A stretch of 33,101 nucleotides of DNA from Rhodospirillales bacterium (GTDB lineage: Bacteria > Pseudomonadota > Alphaproteobacteria > Rhodospirillales > Defluviicoccaceae): assembly GCA_007695045.1 (NCBI GenBank), contig REEP01000026.1, forward strand, positions 1 through 33,101, written 5' to 3'. The stretch's first letter is position 1. Every line of letters starts with the position of its first letter. Below, one piece after another: positions 25,032 to 32,985 of this stretch. The notes below the pieces were generated by a model. The model was given only the letters and a program-made list of their open reading frames with translations, did not search any database and was not told the origin of the DNA. Both the position numbers and the translations under genes were made by a program.

Positions 25032-26165
25032 ATGACCGCCGACGCGTCCCCGATCCCGTTCATCGACCTGAAGGCGCAGCAGGCCCGCATTGCTGACGGC
25101 CTGCATCGACGCATCGACCGGGTGCTGGATCACGGTGCCTACATCCTGGGTCCGGAGGTGGCGGAACTGGAAGCGGCCCTGGCCGGCTTCACCGGGGCGC
25201 GCCACTGCCTGTCGTGCTCCAGCGGCACCGACGCCCTGCTGCTGCCGCTGATGGCCTGGGGGGTGGGACCCGGCGACGCCGTGCTGGTGCCGAGCTTTAC
25301 CTTCGTTGCCACCGCCGAGGTGGCGGTGCTGGCCGGTGCCGCGCCTGTCTTCGTAGACGTCCGCGCCGGCGACTTCACCATGGACCCGGCCAGCCTGGAG
25401 GCCGGCGTGGCCGCCGCTGTCACCGCCGGGCTCAGGCCGCGGGTGGTGATCCCGGTGGACCTGTTCGGTCAGCCCGCCGACTACCCGGCCGTCCGTGCCA
25501 TCGCCGACCGGCACGGGCTCAAGGTCCTGGGCGACGCGGCGCAGAGCTTCGGCGCCACCCTGGACGGCCGGCGGGTGGGCACCCTGGCGGATGCCACCGC
25601 CACCAGCTTCTTTCCGGCCAAGCCACTCGGCTGCTACGGCGACGGCGGTGCCGTGTTCAGCGACGACGCGGCCCTGATCGACGTCATGCACTCCATCCGG
25701 GTGCACGGCCAGGGGGTGGACAAGTACGACAACGTCCGCATCGGCATCAACGGGCGGCTGGACACCCTGCAGGCGGCGGTGCTGCTGGAGAAGGTCGCCA
25801 TCTTCCCCGAGGAGATCACCGCCCGGCAGTCCATCGCCGACCGCTACGCCGCCGGTCTCAACGACATCGTCGCGGTTCCGACGGTGCGCCCCGGCGCCAC
25901 CTCGGTCTGGGCGCAGTACACCATCGTGTCCGACCACCGGGATCGGATCGCGGCCGGGCTTCGTGCGGCGGCCGTACCGACCGCGATCTATTACGCGAAA
26001 CCGCTGCACCGCCAGCCGCCCTATCGCCGCTTCCCGCGCGCGGCCGATACCCTCGCCGTCTCCGACCACCTCAGCGGGCGGGTCCTCAGCCTGCCCATGC
26101 ACCCGTACCTGGACTCCCCGGCCCAGGACAGGATCGTCGGAGCCGTCCGCGCCGCCCTGGCGTGA
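25032..26165 (+). CDS. DegT/DnrJ/EryC1/StrS-family aminotransferase
   Basis: The 377-residue PLP enzyme opens with IPFIDLKAQQARIADGL and carries RHCLSCSSGTDALLLPL, VLVPSFTFVATAEVAVLAGAAPVFVDV, VIPVDLFGQPADYPAV, LGDAAQSFGATLDGR, the PLP lysine in SFFPAKPLGCYGDGGAVF, and VHGQGVDKYDNVRIGINGRLDTLQAAVLLEK. These are family hallmarks. Members aminate keto-sugars for surface polysaccharides or antibiotics; some are dehydratases. No sugar-nucleotide genes adjoin, so the substrate is unknown. ATG 25032 has AAGGAG about 8 bases upstream, so the in-frame codons before it are not used. Confidence 0.93.
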   Translation: MTADASPIPFIDLKAQQARIADGLHRRIDRVLDHGAYILGPEVAELEAALAGFTGARHCLSCSSGTDALLLPLMAWGVGPGDAVLVPSFTFVATAEVAVLAGAAPVFVDVRAGDFTMDPASLEAGVAAAVTAGLRPRVVIPVDLFGQPADYPAVRAIADRHGLKVLGDAAQSFGATLDGRRVGTLADATATSFFPAKPLGCYGDGGAVFSDDAALIDVMHSIRVHGQGVDKYDNVRIGINGRLDTLQAAVLLEKVAIFPEEITARQSIADRYAAGLNDIVAVPTVRPGATSVWAQYTIVSDHRDRIAAGLRAAAVPTAIYYAKPLHRQPPYRRFPRAADTLAVSDHLSGRVLSLPMHPYLDSPAQDRIVGAVRAALA

Positions 26166-26222
26166 ACGGCGTCGGCTCCGAGGCCCTTCGCCGACATCAG
26201 GCCCACCCGCGGCCGCGCTCGG

Positions 26223-27563
26223 TCACAGGAAGCGCAGTTCCACGTAGGCCATGGCGATGGCGACGGTCAGCAGCATCATGGGGACGGCGACCTTCGCGTA
26301 CTGCAGGAACAGGAAGCGGATGCCGGCCCGCTCGGCCAGGCCGGCGACGGCGAGATTGGCGGAGGCACCGATGATGGTGCCGTTGCCGCCGAGACAGGCG
26401 CCCAGCGACAGGGCCCACCACAGCGGCATGAGTCGATCCTCACCGCCGAACGTCGGGGCCATCTCCTCGATGATCGGGATCATCGTCGCCACGAAGGGGA
26501 TGTTGTCCACCAGCATCGACAGGATCGCCGAAGCCCACAGGATCGCGAGCGCGGTGATGCGCAAGTCCCCTTCGGTGAAAGCCAGCAGCTCCTCGGCAAG
26601 CAGATCGAGCAGGCCGGTGCTCTCCACCCCGGCGACGATGATGAACAGGCCGATGAAGAAGAAAATCGTGATCCACTCCACCGCTTCCAGGCTCTGGGAA
26701 ACGCTCCTGGTCTGGGCATCGGCGGTGCGGCGCAGGCACGACATCAACAGCAGCAGCGCCGCGCCGAACAGGGCCACGGTGGCCGGTTCCAGGTCCAGTT
26801 CCGGCGCCAAGACGAAGCCCGCCACCACCAGGGCCAGCACCGCCAGAGATTGGATGAGCAGGCCGGGATCGACGATGGCGCTCCGTTCCCGGAACGCCAT
26901 TACCTGAGCGCGCGCACGCATCGTGGTGCTCAGGCGTCGGCCCCAGAGCAGGTGGAACAGCAGGCACGCCACCAACTGGATGACCACCACCACCGGCCCC
27001 AGGTTGATGATGAACTCGCTGAAGCTGATGCCCACGCGGGAGCCGATCAGGATGTTGGGCGGGTCGCCGACCAGGGTGGCGGTGCCGCCGATGTTGGCAG
27101 CGAACACCAGAGCGACCAGCATGGGGTACGGCTTCACCGCCAGCCGCTCGCAGATCAACAGCGTCACCGGCACCACCAGCAGGACGGCGGTGACGTTGTC
27201 GAGAAAGGCGGACATCACCGCGGTGACGATCTGCAGCATCGCCATGATCGCGGCCGGATTGGCCTTGACGAGCTTGGCCGAGCGGATCGCCAGATACTCG
27301 AACATCCCGCTGCGGCGGGACACGGCGACGATGATCATCATGCCGGTGAGCAGGCCGATGGTGTTGAAATCGACCCCTTCCACCGCCTGTTCCTGCGACA
27401 GGATGCCCAGCACGATGGTGAGGGTGGCGCCGAGCATGGCGACCACGGCGCGGTTGATCTTCTCGCTGACCACCGCCGCATAGGTGAGCAGGAGCAAAGC
27501 CGCCGCCACCCACATCGCCGGCAGGCCGAGCACCGTCATCTCCCCGGCCGGCAGCGCAGGCAT
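26223..27563 (-). CDS. ArsB/NhaD (P-protein-like) membrane permease
   Basis: The 446-residue protein is very hydrophobic, with about ten or more membrane segments. Internal pseudo-repeats typical of the ion-transporter superfamily are visible: IVTAVMSAFLDNVTAVLLVVPV with NIGGTATLVGDPPNILIG in the first half, and ILSMLVDNIPFVATMIPI with GACLGGNGTIIGASANLAVAGLAE in the second. The DN/GDPPN pattern marks the ArsB/NhaD and P-protein group, which move anions or exchange sodium and protons. The substrate is unclear. Its ATG overlaps the stop of the upstream CBS-domain gene (TGATG), implying coupled translation and a regulatory pairing. Confidence 0.9.
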   Translation of the reverse strand: MPALPAGEMTVLGLPAMWVAAALLLLTYAAVVSEKINRAVVAMLGATLTIVLGILSQEQAVEGVDFNTIGLLTGMMIIVAVSRRSGMFEYLAIRSAKLVKANPAAIMAMLQIVTAVMSAFLDNVTAVLLVVPVTLLICERLAVKPYPMLVALVFAANIGGTATLVGDPPNILIGSRVGISFSEFIINLGPVVVVIQLVACLLFHLLWGRRLSTTMRARAQVMAFRERSAIVDPGLLIQSLAVLALVVAGFVLAPELDLEPATVALFGAALLLLMSCLRRTADAQTRSVSQSLEAVEWITIFFFIGLFIIVAGVESTGLLDLLAEELLAFTEGDLRITALAILWASAILSMLVDNIPFVATMIPIIEEMAPTFGGEDRLMPLWWALSLGACLGGNGTIIGASANLAVAGLAERAGIRFLFLQYAKVAVPMMLLTVAIAMAYVELRFL

Positions 27564-28036
27564 CAGCGTTCCGGTTGCAGTTTCGCCAGAATATCCCAGG
27601 TGGACACCACACCGACCAAGCGCCGGCTCTGCGGTTCGACCACGGGCACGAAGTTGCGCGTCCGGAACACCAGCAGAATCGCCTCCATCAAAGGCGATTC
27701 CGGCCTGAGGGTCGGCGCTTCGGGGTCCGCGTATTTGGCCACCGGCCGGTCGCGGAACCGGGCGAAGCGCTCGCGCAGGTCATCCAGGTCGTCGGACAGG
27801 TAGGCCAGATCGGTCAGGTGGGCGATTTTCGGGAGCATGTCCTCGAGCGCGACGATGCTGGGCAGCATCAGCCCGAACAGCCGGCTCTTGGCGAACAGGC
27901 CGATGTAGCGGCGGTCATCGTCCACCACGGGGAGCGCCAGATAGCGACGGGTCAACAGCCGGTTCAAAGCCTCGCCCACCGTCTCGGTGGCCAGCAGCAC
28001 CGGCGGATCCGGATTCATGATTGTTCGACAGGTCAT
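27563..28036 (-). CDS. CBS-domain pair protein
   Basis: The 157-residue protein carries two CBS motifs: MTCRTIMNPDPPVLLATETVGEALNRLLTRRYLALPVVDDDRRYIGLFAKSRLFGLMLP, and LRPESPLMEAILLVFRTRNFVPVVEPQSRRLVGVVSTWDILAKL. CBS pairs bind adenine nucleotides or similar ligands and regulate partner proteins. The stop overlaps the permease ATG, so it probably regulates that transporter. ATG 28036 (MTCRTIMNPD) starts where CBS1 should; the frame is open another 98 codons upstream but that part is low-complexity and repeat-derived. Confidence 0.88.
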   Translation of the reverse strand: MTCRTIMNPDPPVLLATETVGEALNRLLTRRYLALPVVDDDRRYIGLFAKSRLFGLMLPSIVALEDMLPKIAHLTDLAYLSDDLDDLRERFARFRDRPVAKYADPEAPTLRPESPLMEAILLVFRTRNFVPVVEPQSRRLVGVVSTWDILAKLQPER

Positions 28037-28524
28037 CCGGGCGCATCCCCCACACCCCAACCCAGTGCCGGGCGTTCCCCGGGCCCGGCAGCCGATCGTG
28101 AGACTGCCCCCAAACAGGCACCCGTGTCGACGACAAAGTAATGCGACGCGATCACACGCGCGGCATCGGCGGCGCGCGCGCTCGGGGGCAAGAAAGCCCC
28201 CGGCCAAGCCGCCGCGGGCATGGCGGGCATGGCGGGCATGGCGGCGCTCCCGGAAAACAGCGCAGCCGCAAGGCGCATGCCAGCGTATCGGCAGTTTGCG
28301 CATCGCCCCAACAATCCAATCCAGAATCACGGAAGGGGCTCGGCACTTGTCCTTGCCTCCAATTGGGGCTAAGCGTCGAGGAGGGTGCCGGAAAGCGAGG
28401 GTGCCGGCAAGAATGCCATCGGACGGGCGTCGCCGGGTGCCTGTGAGGTGAACCCCTCGCCCTCACGAACGGGTTCCCGCCCGCCCATCCCCGCACGAAC
28501 TGACCCGGCAGGGAGACATGGGCA
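28037..28524. other. intergenic region with short repeats
   Basis: No credible gene is seen in these 488 bases between the divergent CBS gene and the unknown gene at 28525. The region contains the GCGGGCATG array (28214-28244) and a two-copy 16-bp direct repeat at 28381-28412 (both units begin GAGGGTGCCGG). Open frames here have repetitive, arginine-rich translations and look spurious. Confidence 0.55.
28214..28244. repeat. 9-bp tandem repeat, three units plus partial
   Basis: Three exact copies of GCGGGCATG (28214-28240) are followed by a partial unit GCGG. The core GGCATGG is shared with the array at 1257-1310, and rotated units agree at 7 of 9 positions. There are no spacers between units. 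Confidence 0.85.
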
Positions 28525-29571
28525 ATGGTTGAAGCGGTGTGGGCGAGCGGCCGGGAGACCGCCCTGCCAAACCCGGCGACCTGGCTGAGCGACACGAAGG
28601 TCACCACGCTCGGCCTGGAGCGAACGCGCAGCGCCGCGCTGCAAACCGTCGACCGCAACCTCGCCGATTTCATTCAATCGCCCACCGCCCCGCGGCTGAC
28701 CACGCTGCGCCAGAACCTCAATGCCTGGCTGCAATCGAAAACCAAGGGCGGCCAGGTCAAGAGCATCCGGGAGCCGCACGCCACCAACCTGCAAGCCAGG
28801 GTGCAGGCCCTCTATAATCGCACCGGTGACATGCCGCGCCTGATGCGGGCCATCGGGGCTCAACTCGATACCCTCGATTGGCGCGAGGACGTGTTGTGCG
28901 CCGAATGCTACGGCACTCAGGGCGGCCAAGCGCAAGCCGCGTGGCAGGCGGTCAACCTGGACCCGATGCCGCTGGAACGCGAAGCCATCATGATGAGCAA
29001 GTGGGCCGACGTGGTGCCGAGGGACATCGATGGCTGGGCCGAACGCGGTGAGGAGGAGAAGGCCCGGCTCGAGGCCTGGCCGACCCTGATCGGCCCCAAA
29101 CGCATGATGCTGGGCCCGTGGCCGCCCTGGGCGGTTCCCTTCGTGCGCAAGGGGTTGTTCTGCCATTCACTCGCGGCGCTCGCCGTCAAGATCATCACCG
29201 ACAAGCGGACCCAGGTCGAGGGGGGCGGCGCGTGCCGCATCCGCTCCATCGACGTGTTCCACCAGAAGGCCAAGGGCGCGCTGATCACCCATTGGTGGGT
29301 CTGCATCAATCGCCCGCAGCAGCTGGTGCTCCCGTCCGGGCGGACGATCCGGTTCGACACCGATGCCGACCTCGTCTGGCTGCCGATGACCTGCGGTTTC
29401 GTCGTCGACCTCTGGGGCGCGCTGTGGCTCGATCAGCAGGATACGTTCACCGCGAAATCGGTCAGCAACGCCGCCACGGCCGACGACGCGGTCGCCGACG
29501 AGCCGTTGATCAACATCGGCGGCGGCGGCCCCGAGACGCTCACCCTCTACGCGCGTGAGGAGTACTACTGA
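28525..29571 (+). CDS. Unknown protein, possible Cys-His-Asp (papain/transglutaminase-like) domain
   Basis: This 348-residue protein matches no family I can name. Residues about 28-100 form a helical module (LERTRSAALQTVDRNLADFIQSPTAPRLTTLRQNLNAWL), of a type I associate with other uncharacterised proteobacterial proteins. The C-terminal half has FVRKGLFCHSLAALAVKIITD (Cys213, His214), ITHWWVCINR (His256) and FVVDLWGALW (Asp295). Cys then His then Asp, with the VVD-W ending, resembles papain or transglutaminase-fold enzymes. The catalytic role is inference only. No signal peptide or membrane segment is seen. GGGAG lies 9 bases before ATG 28525. It could be an effector or toxin; nothing adjoining acts as an obvious immunity gene. 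Confidence 0.7.
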   Translation: MVEAVWASGRETALPNPATWLSDTKVTTLGLERTRSAALQTVDRNLADFIQSPTAPRLTTLRQNLNAWLQSKTKGGQVKSIREPHATNLQARVQALYNRTGDMPRLMRAIGAQLDTLDWREDVLCAECYGTQGGQAQAAWQAVNLDPMPLEREAIMMSKWADVVPRDIDGWAERGEEEKARLEAWPTLIGPKRMMLGPWPPWAVPFVRKGLFCHSLAALAVKIITDKRTQVEGGGACRIRSIDVFHQKAKGALITHWWVCINRPQQLVLPSGRTIRFDTDADLVWLPMTCGFVVDLWGALWLDQQDTFTAKSVSNAATADDAVADEPLINIGGGGPETLTLYAREEYY

Positions 29572-29733
29572 GGTTGCGACCGCTTTCGGGCGCCGCGATC
29601 CGGCGGCGTTCCATGGAGGAAGCAGGAGCGACGGGCTCGCTCTCCGGCTTGGCCGCAATGCCGTTGATGGGCCCTGTTGATCCAACGTCGGCGGAGCCTG
29701 ATGCCGTCGCCTGCATCAAAAACCTGACACAAG

Positions 29734-29759
29734 AAAAGGCGGCTCCCGCGGGAGCCGCC
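29734..29759 (-). terminator. Rho-independent terminator of dodecin copy 1
   Basis: A perfect 22-bp palindrome (29738-29759, starting GGCGGCTCCC) is followed on the minus strand by TTTTCTTGT. It lies 45 bases after the dodecin stop and looks like a strong intrinsic terminator. A second hairpin, GGGTGA (29774-29779) pairing with TCACCC (29789-29794), lies between it and the stop. Both hairpins recur at the second copy. Confidence 0.85.
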
Positions 29760-29875
29760 CTTGGTCTCGGGGCGGGTGAACGAGTCGCTCACCCCCTCAG
29801 GCGATCAAGCGCCGTGTTTTTCCGGATGATAGCGGAACGAGGCGTGCACGCGCGCACGATACTCCGACACCTTCT
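29738..29875. repeat. direct repeat, left copy (dodecin 3' end plus terminator)
   Basis: These 138 bases align without gaps to 32964-33101 with 6 mismatches, in the same orientation, and the match runs off the window edge. Copies are 3226 bp apart. The match starts sharply at the terminator palindrome; the sequence on the outer side differs apart from a run of A. The three coding mismatches are all at third codon positions. Confidence 0.92.
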
Positions 29876-30023
29876 TCCCCTCCATTCTCATGTCGAGGAG
29901 CTCCACCTCGGCAACCCGCAGGTCCTCCAGGTGTTCGGCCGCGGTCTCGACGGCATTCTTGGCGGCTTCCTCCCAGGAGGTCTGGCTGCTGCCGATGATG
30001 CGGATGACGCGATAGGTGGACAT
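29805..30023 (-). CDS. Dodecin, copy 1
   Basis: The 72-residue dodecin starts MSTYRVIRIIGSSQTSWEEAAKNAV and continues TAAEHLEDLRVAEVELLDMRMEGKKVSEYRARVHASFRYH. Dodecins form hollow 12-mers that bind and buffer flavin. The Trp that stacks on flavin in the archaeal and mycobacterial proteins is Val37 here, as in the common EDLRVAEV proteobacterial type, so ligand use may differ. ATG 30023 has GAGGGGAG 7 bases upstream. The longer open frame to 30131 is not used. A second copy with identical visible C-terminus lies at the right edge. Confidence 0.93.
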   Translation of the reverse strand: MSTYRVIRIIGSSQTSWEEAAKNAVETAAEHLEDLRVAEVELLDMRMEGKKVSEYRARVHASFRYHPEKHGA

Positions 30024-30404
30024 GGCATTTCTCCCCTCGCTTGGTTCCACGTGGCCTTCGCTGCGGCCACGCCTGCCACCGCCGCTGCTGGCCCCCACAC
30101 GGATCCCTGGCCGAACCGAAAGCCGCGGCATCAGAGTTCCCCACCAAACCCCTTGCCAAAAGCCGCAAAGCCGATATCACATTTTCAGCCGCGATCCCGG
30201 TGAAACTGCGCGCCCTCATGCGCTTCCGTTCCGCTCAAGCCGCCCTAACACCCAATCCGCAGCCCGTTCGTTAAGAAGGCCGGCTAAGCGTCGGCAAGGA
30301 CCTGCCTTCGCGCAACGAAATCTTGGCGCCGCAACCTTACATTCGCCCACTTCACACTCTACGTCACATTGTGTACCATAACCAAAATAGTTTCAGGGGA
30401 GATC
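30024..30404. other. intergenic region upstream of dodecin and the three-gene cassette
   Basis: The 381 bases between divergent dodecin and the TIGR04255-like gene hold no supported gene. The left part is GC-rich like the chromosome, the right part more AT-rich. A candidate cassette promoter lies at 30351-30379. The left boundary of the inserted DNA is probably here, but no terminal repeat or integrase remnant was found. Confidence 0.5.
30351..30379 (+). promoter_or_regulatory. candidate promoter of the three-gene cassette
   Basis: TTCACA (30351-30356; 5 of 6 to the -35 consensus) and TACCAT (30374-30379; 4 of 6 to the -10) are spaced by 17 bases, ending 25 bases before ATG 30405. A small palindrome, CACA-T-TGTG (30365-30373), sits in the spacer and could be an operator, perhaps for the HTH protein of the operon. 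Binding is speculative. Confidence 0.45.
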
Positions 30405-31220
30405 ATGGCTGACAGGATCGACGATCCGCTCCGAGGGCAGCCACCCGGTCGGGTGCAGCTTGCCGATGCACCTTTGATCCGTGTCCTGGCCCAAGTTCAG
30501 TTCGCGAAGGTTATGAAAATCGCGTCCGAGCAGCATATCGGGGACTTTCAGGAGGCAGTTCGCAAAGACTTTCCCTATATCGAAAGGGATGTTGCGCAGT
30601 CGATCCGGCTGGATTTCGACGGACCCGATGTACGGGGTGCAAAGACCGAGGAGATGATCTGGCGCCTGTTCGATACAACCAAGCAATGGCGGGTATCGCT
30701 CAACACGTCGGCGCTGACTCTTGAGACCTTCCGGTACACCTCACGACAAAAGTTTCTTGATCGATTCAGATTCCTAATAAGCGCGCTGGCCGTTAAGATT
30801 CAGCCCACCATCGCGACTCGCGTCGGTTTTCGGTACGTGAACCGGCTTGACCAGCCGCAGGACATTCTCGATTTGGAGAAACTGGTCTACTCCGACCTTG
30901 TCGGGCTGCTGTCTGCACCACTACGCGATAAAGTCGAGTTGACCATCTCGCAGGCGCAATGTGAGACCCGCGAGGGTCGCCTTCTGGTGCGGTGGGGGCT
31001 GCTGCCGGCTGGTGCCACGCACGACCCTGATATGGCACCACCCGTCAATGCCCGCAGCTGGATGCTGGACATCGACTCGTTCACGACGAATGAACTTGCG
31101 AGTGATGAATTCCACCCAGATGAACTCATCGGCAAGGTCGACATGATGGCGAACCGCGCTTATGCGTTCTTCCGGTGGAGCGTGACACCAGAGTTCCTGA
31201 CAAGGTTCGGGGGAGCGTAA
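30405..31220 (+). CDS. TIGR04255-like protein (first gene of the cassette)
   Basis: The 271-residue protein resembles TIGR04255 proteins, a widespread family of unknown function. It has an N-terminal LADAPLIRVLAQVQF segment, WRVSLNTSALTLETFRYTSRQKFLDRFRFLISAL in the middle, TRVGFRYVNRLDQP, and a C-terminal AYAFFRWSVTPEFLTRFGG. These are the family's recurring elements. It is predicted soluble. ATG 30405 has AGGGGAG 3 to 5 bases upstream; a start at 30369 is less likely. It is followed after one base by the HTH gene, with a GGGGGAG ribosome site inside its 3' end, so the pair is translationally linked. The biochemical role is not known. Confidence 0.75.
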   Translation: MADRIDDPLRGQPPGRVQLADAPLIRVLAQVQFAKVMKIASEQHIGDFQEAVRKDFPYIERDVAQSIRLDFDGPDVRGAKTEEMIWRLFDTTKQWRVSLNTSALTLETFRYTSRQKFLDRFRFLISALAVKIQPTIATRVGFRYVNRLDQPQDILDLEKLVYSDLVGLLSAPLRDKVELTISQAQCETREGRLLVRWGLLPAGATHDPDMAPPVNARSWMLDIDSFTTNELASDEFHPDELIGKVDMMANRAYAFFRWSVTPEFLTRFGGA

Positions 31221-31221
31221 T

Positions 31222-31950
31222 ATGATGCAACACACATTTGGCGCCGATCCTCTTTATCCGGCCCCTGCGACGGGCAGCGCTTTCGAAAAATGGAAGCAAG
31301 CATCGCGATACGACACGTTCACGCGTTTTATCGGGAGCATGACGTCGACTCACACCTCATCTCGAGAAGAGATAAGTATTTTTCCTGATTTTGCGGCGGA
31401 CAGAAAATTTTTAAATGTCTTTGATGGAGGCACCAGCAGCGGATTCCATTTGTCGTGCTTTATAAACCAGCCAGAGGGGGACTGGTCCGGGATCCAGCTT
31501 GTCCGTGAGCTCCGGCAACTTTCTGGCCTCACTTGGTATCAGATGGCGGATCTACTCTGCGTAAAGCCTCGAACGCTTCACAACTGGGCCGCAGGTCACG
31601 TGATCGCCGAGAAGAACCGCCGGCGACTCGGTGAGCTGTTGGCCGTTTTGCGCCACATCGACAGGGGCTATGCCCAAGCGAATCGTAATTTGATGCTGAA
31701 CACCTCGGTCGCCGGACGCACGCTTTTCCTACTCCTGCGGGATGGTGAATTCGACCTGGTGAAGGAACAAGCCGGCCGCGGTCCCGGCCGCACCGGGTCG
31801 CCCGCCGCGCTCCCACTGGCGACAGTGAACACCTGGGGGCCCGAGCACTTTGGCATGGCACTTCTGGCGTCTCTCCATGATCAGGATGATGAAGTTGTTC
31901 CGGTCACATCGACCGGCAAGCGTCCTGCGAATGCGCGCAGGAAGGGCTAG
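31222..31950 (+). CDS. HTH (XRE-like) domain protein, second gene of the cassette
   Basis: The 242-residue protein has a helix-turn-helix at about residues 91-125 (IQLVRELRQLSGLTWYQMADLLCVKPRTLHNWAAG), followed by a helix with EKNRRRLGELLAVLRHIDRGYAQANRNLML. The N-terminal 80 residues and the C-terminal 80 match nothing I recognise. The DNA around 31370-31430 is markedly AT-rich. ATG 31222 (or 31225) has GGGGGAG about 6 bases upstream and lies one base after the TIGR04255-like stop. It may regulate the operon or act as an antitoxin-like partner; neither can be shown here. Confidence 0.75.
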   Translation: MMQHTFGADPLYPAPATGSAFEKWKQASRYDTFTRFIGSMTSTHTSSREEISIFPDFAADRKFLNVFDGGTSSGFHLSCFINQPEGDWSGIQLVRELRQLSGLTWYQMADLLCVKPRTLHNWAAGHVIAEKNRRRLGELLAVLRHIDRGYAQANRNLMLNTSVAGRTLFLLLRDGEFDLVKEQAGRGPGRTGSPAALPLATVNTWGPEHFGMALLASLHDQDDEVVPVTSTGKRPANARRKG

Positions 31951-31961
31951 AAGGTGCGGAC

Positions 31962-32816
31962 TTGGCCGAGGATGACAATAGAGCCGTGTCCACCCCGCAC
32001 ATCGAATGGCGGCAAGGCGACTTCGCGTTAGGTGTCGGCTCTTTTCTATTCGGAGATATCCCGGAAGTCGGCGACATTGGGGGCATTGGGGCGTTCTTCG
32101 AAGGGCGGGATCCGGCCGGTTTCGCTGTGGTCTCTCAGACCTGTGACATTGTGAGCGATCCAGTAAAATATGCCACGGTAGCAGTTTGCCCGCTTGTCGA
32201 CGTCGATTCAAAGCGAATCGGGGAGGTCGCGCGTGGTCACGTCCCTCGTTTGGGATTTATCGAAAACGCGCCGCAAGGCTTGGTAGCGGACATCGCGCGG
32301 CCAATGGCGATCAGCAAGCAACTTCTCTCGACCTGGAAGCGCGTCAAGGGTTTCACCGATGAAGCCAAGGCGCGCGCATTCGCACAAAGTCTCGAGCGGG
32401 TTTTTGGTCGCTTTGCATTTCCAAATGCATTCAATAACTCGATACGACCACTCGATAAAAAAATTAAATCAAAGTATGGAAAACCGAATTCGCCTTTGGG
32501 CAAGGCAGTAAATTCATTGGTAGAAATTCGCGTACGGCCCTCTGCTTCTTGGGACTCTGTAGCAGTACGGGTTCAATTTCTCCTGATATTTGACGCTGAC
32601 GAAAAGAGACTTGTCGATCCGTTAGCAATTAAGGAGGCTTTTGAGACGGAACTAGAAAAAATGCAATGGCAGGGTGGCTTTGGCATCGAAGATCCGCCTG
32701 TGCGCATTGGGAGTTACGATGATTTTCTGGCTCGCGATTATGTCGAAAGTGTACCTCTCGACGTAAACGCACTGTCATTCGCGGCACGTTATGCGAACAA
32801 TGACGAAGACGGCTGA
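31962..32816 (+). CDS. Unknown protein with SQTCD motif (third gene of the cassette)
   Basis: The 284-residue protein starts from TTG 31962, which has AAGG 7 bases upstream; the gap from the HTH gene is 11 bases. It has an early IEWRQGDFALGVGSFLFGDIP, then GFAVVSQTCDIVSDPVKYATVAVCPLVD (SQTCD at residues 58-62), a helical middle region (AKARAFAQSLERVFGRFAFPNAFNN), and VAVRVQFLLIFDADEKRLVDP near the C-terminus. The conserved-looking Cys-Asp could be functional but no enzyme family is recognised. It lacks membrane segments. The 3' half is much more AT-rich than the chromosome here. Function unknown. Confidence 0.65.
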   Translation: MAEDDNRAVSTPHIEWRQGDFALGVGSFLFGDIPEVGDIGGIGAFFEGRDPAGFAVVSQTCDIVSDPVKYATVAVCPLVDVDSKRIGEVARGHVPRLGFIENAPQGLVADIARPMAISKQLLSTWKRVKGFTDEAKARAFAQSLERVFGRFAFPNAFNNSIRPLDKKIKSKYGKPNSPLGKAVNSLVEIRVRPSASWDSVAVRVQFLLIFDADEKRLVDPLAIKEAFETELEKMQWQGGFGIEDPPVRIGSYDDFLARDYVESVPLDVNALSFAARYANNDEDG

Positions 32817-32956
32817 CCGAGACCTTGCAAAAACTATTTAGTTTCCCGTATTGTATTGGCTGGCACATTGACCGGGAATGATTTCACGAAATCAGCCTCG
32901 CCCTTTTCGGGCTTGACGTCACTGGGGATGCAGGTCGGTGACAATCCTCCCTATAT

Positions 32957-32985
32957 TAAAAAAGGCGGCTCCCGCGGGAGCCGCC
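32957..32985 (-). terminator. Rho-independent terminator of dodecin copy 2
   Basis: The same 22-bp palindrome as at 29738-29759 (here 32964-32985) is followed on the minus strand by seven T residues and AATATAG. It is the stronger of the two copies and lies 45 bases after the stop of the second dodecin gene. The AT-rich end of the cassette (32817-32956) holds no supported gene. Confidence 0.88.

Noticed and set aside
23299-25035. A 578-residue plus-strand frame across cheR and the dehydrogenase
   Set aside because: It overlaps cheR in another frame and is antisense to the dehydrogenase; no domain is visible.
25214-26374. A 386-residue frame inside the DegT-family gene
   Set aside because: It is Arg/Gly-rich, out of frame with the well-supported aminotransferase, and lacks any motif.
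30024-30404. Integrase or transposase remnant at the cassette boundary
   Set aside because: No reading frame with recombinase or transposase motifs and no terminal inverted repeats could be seen.
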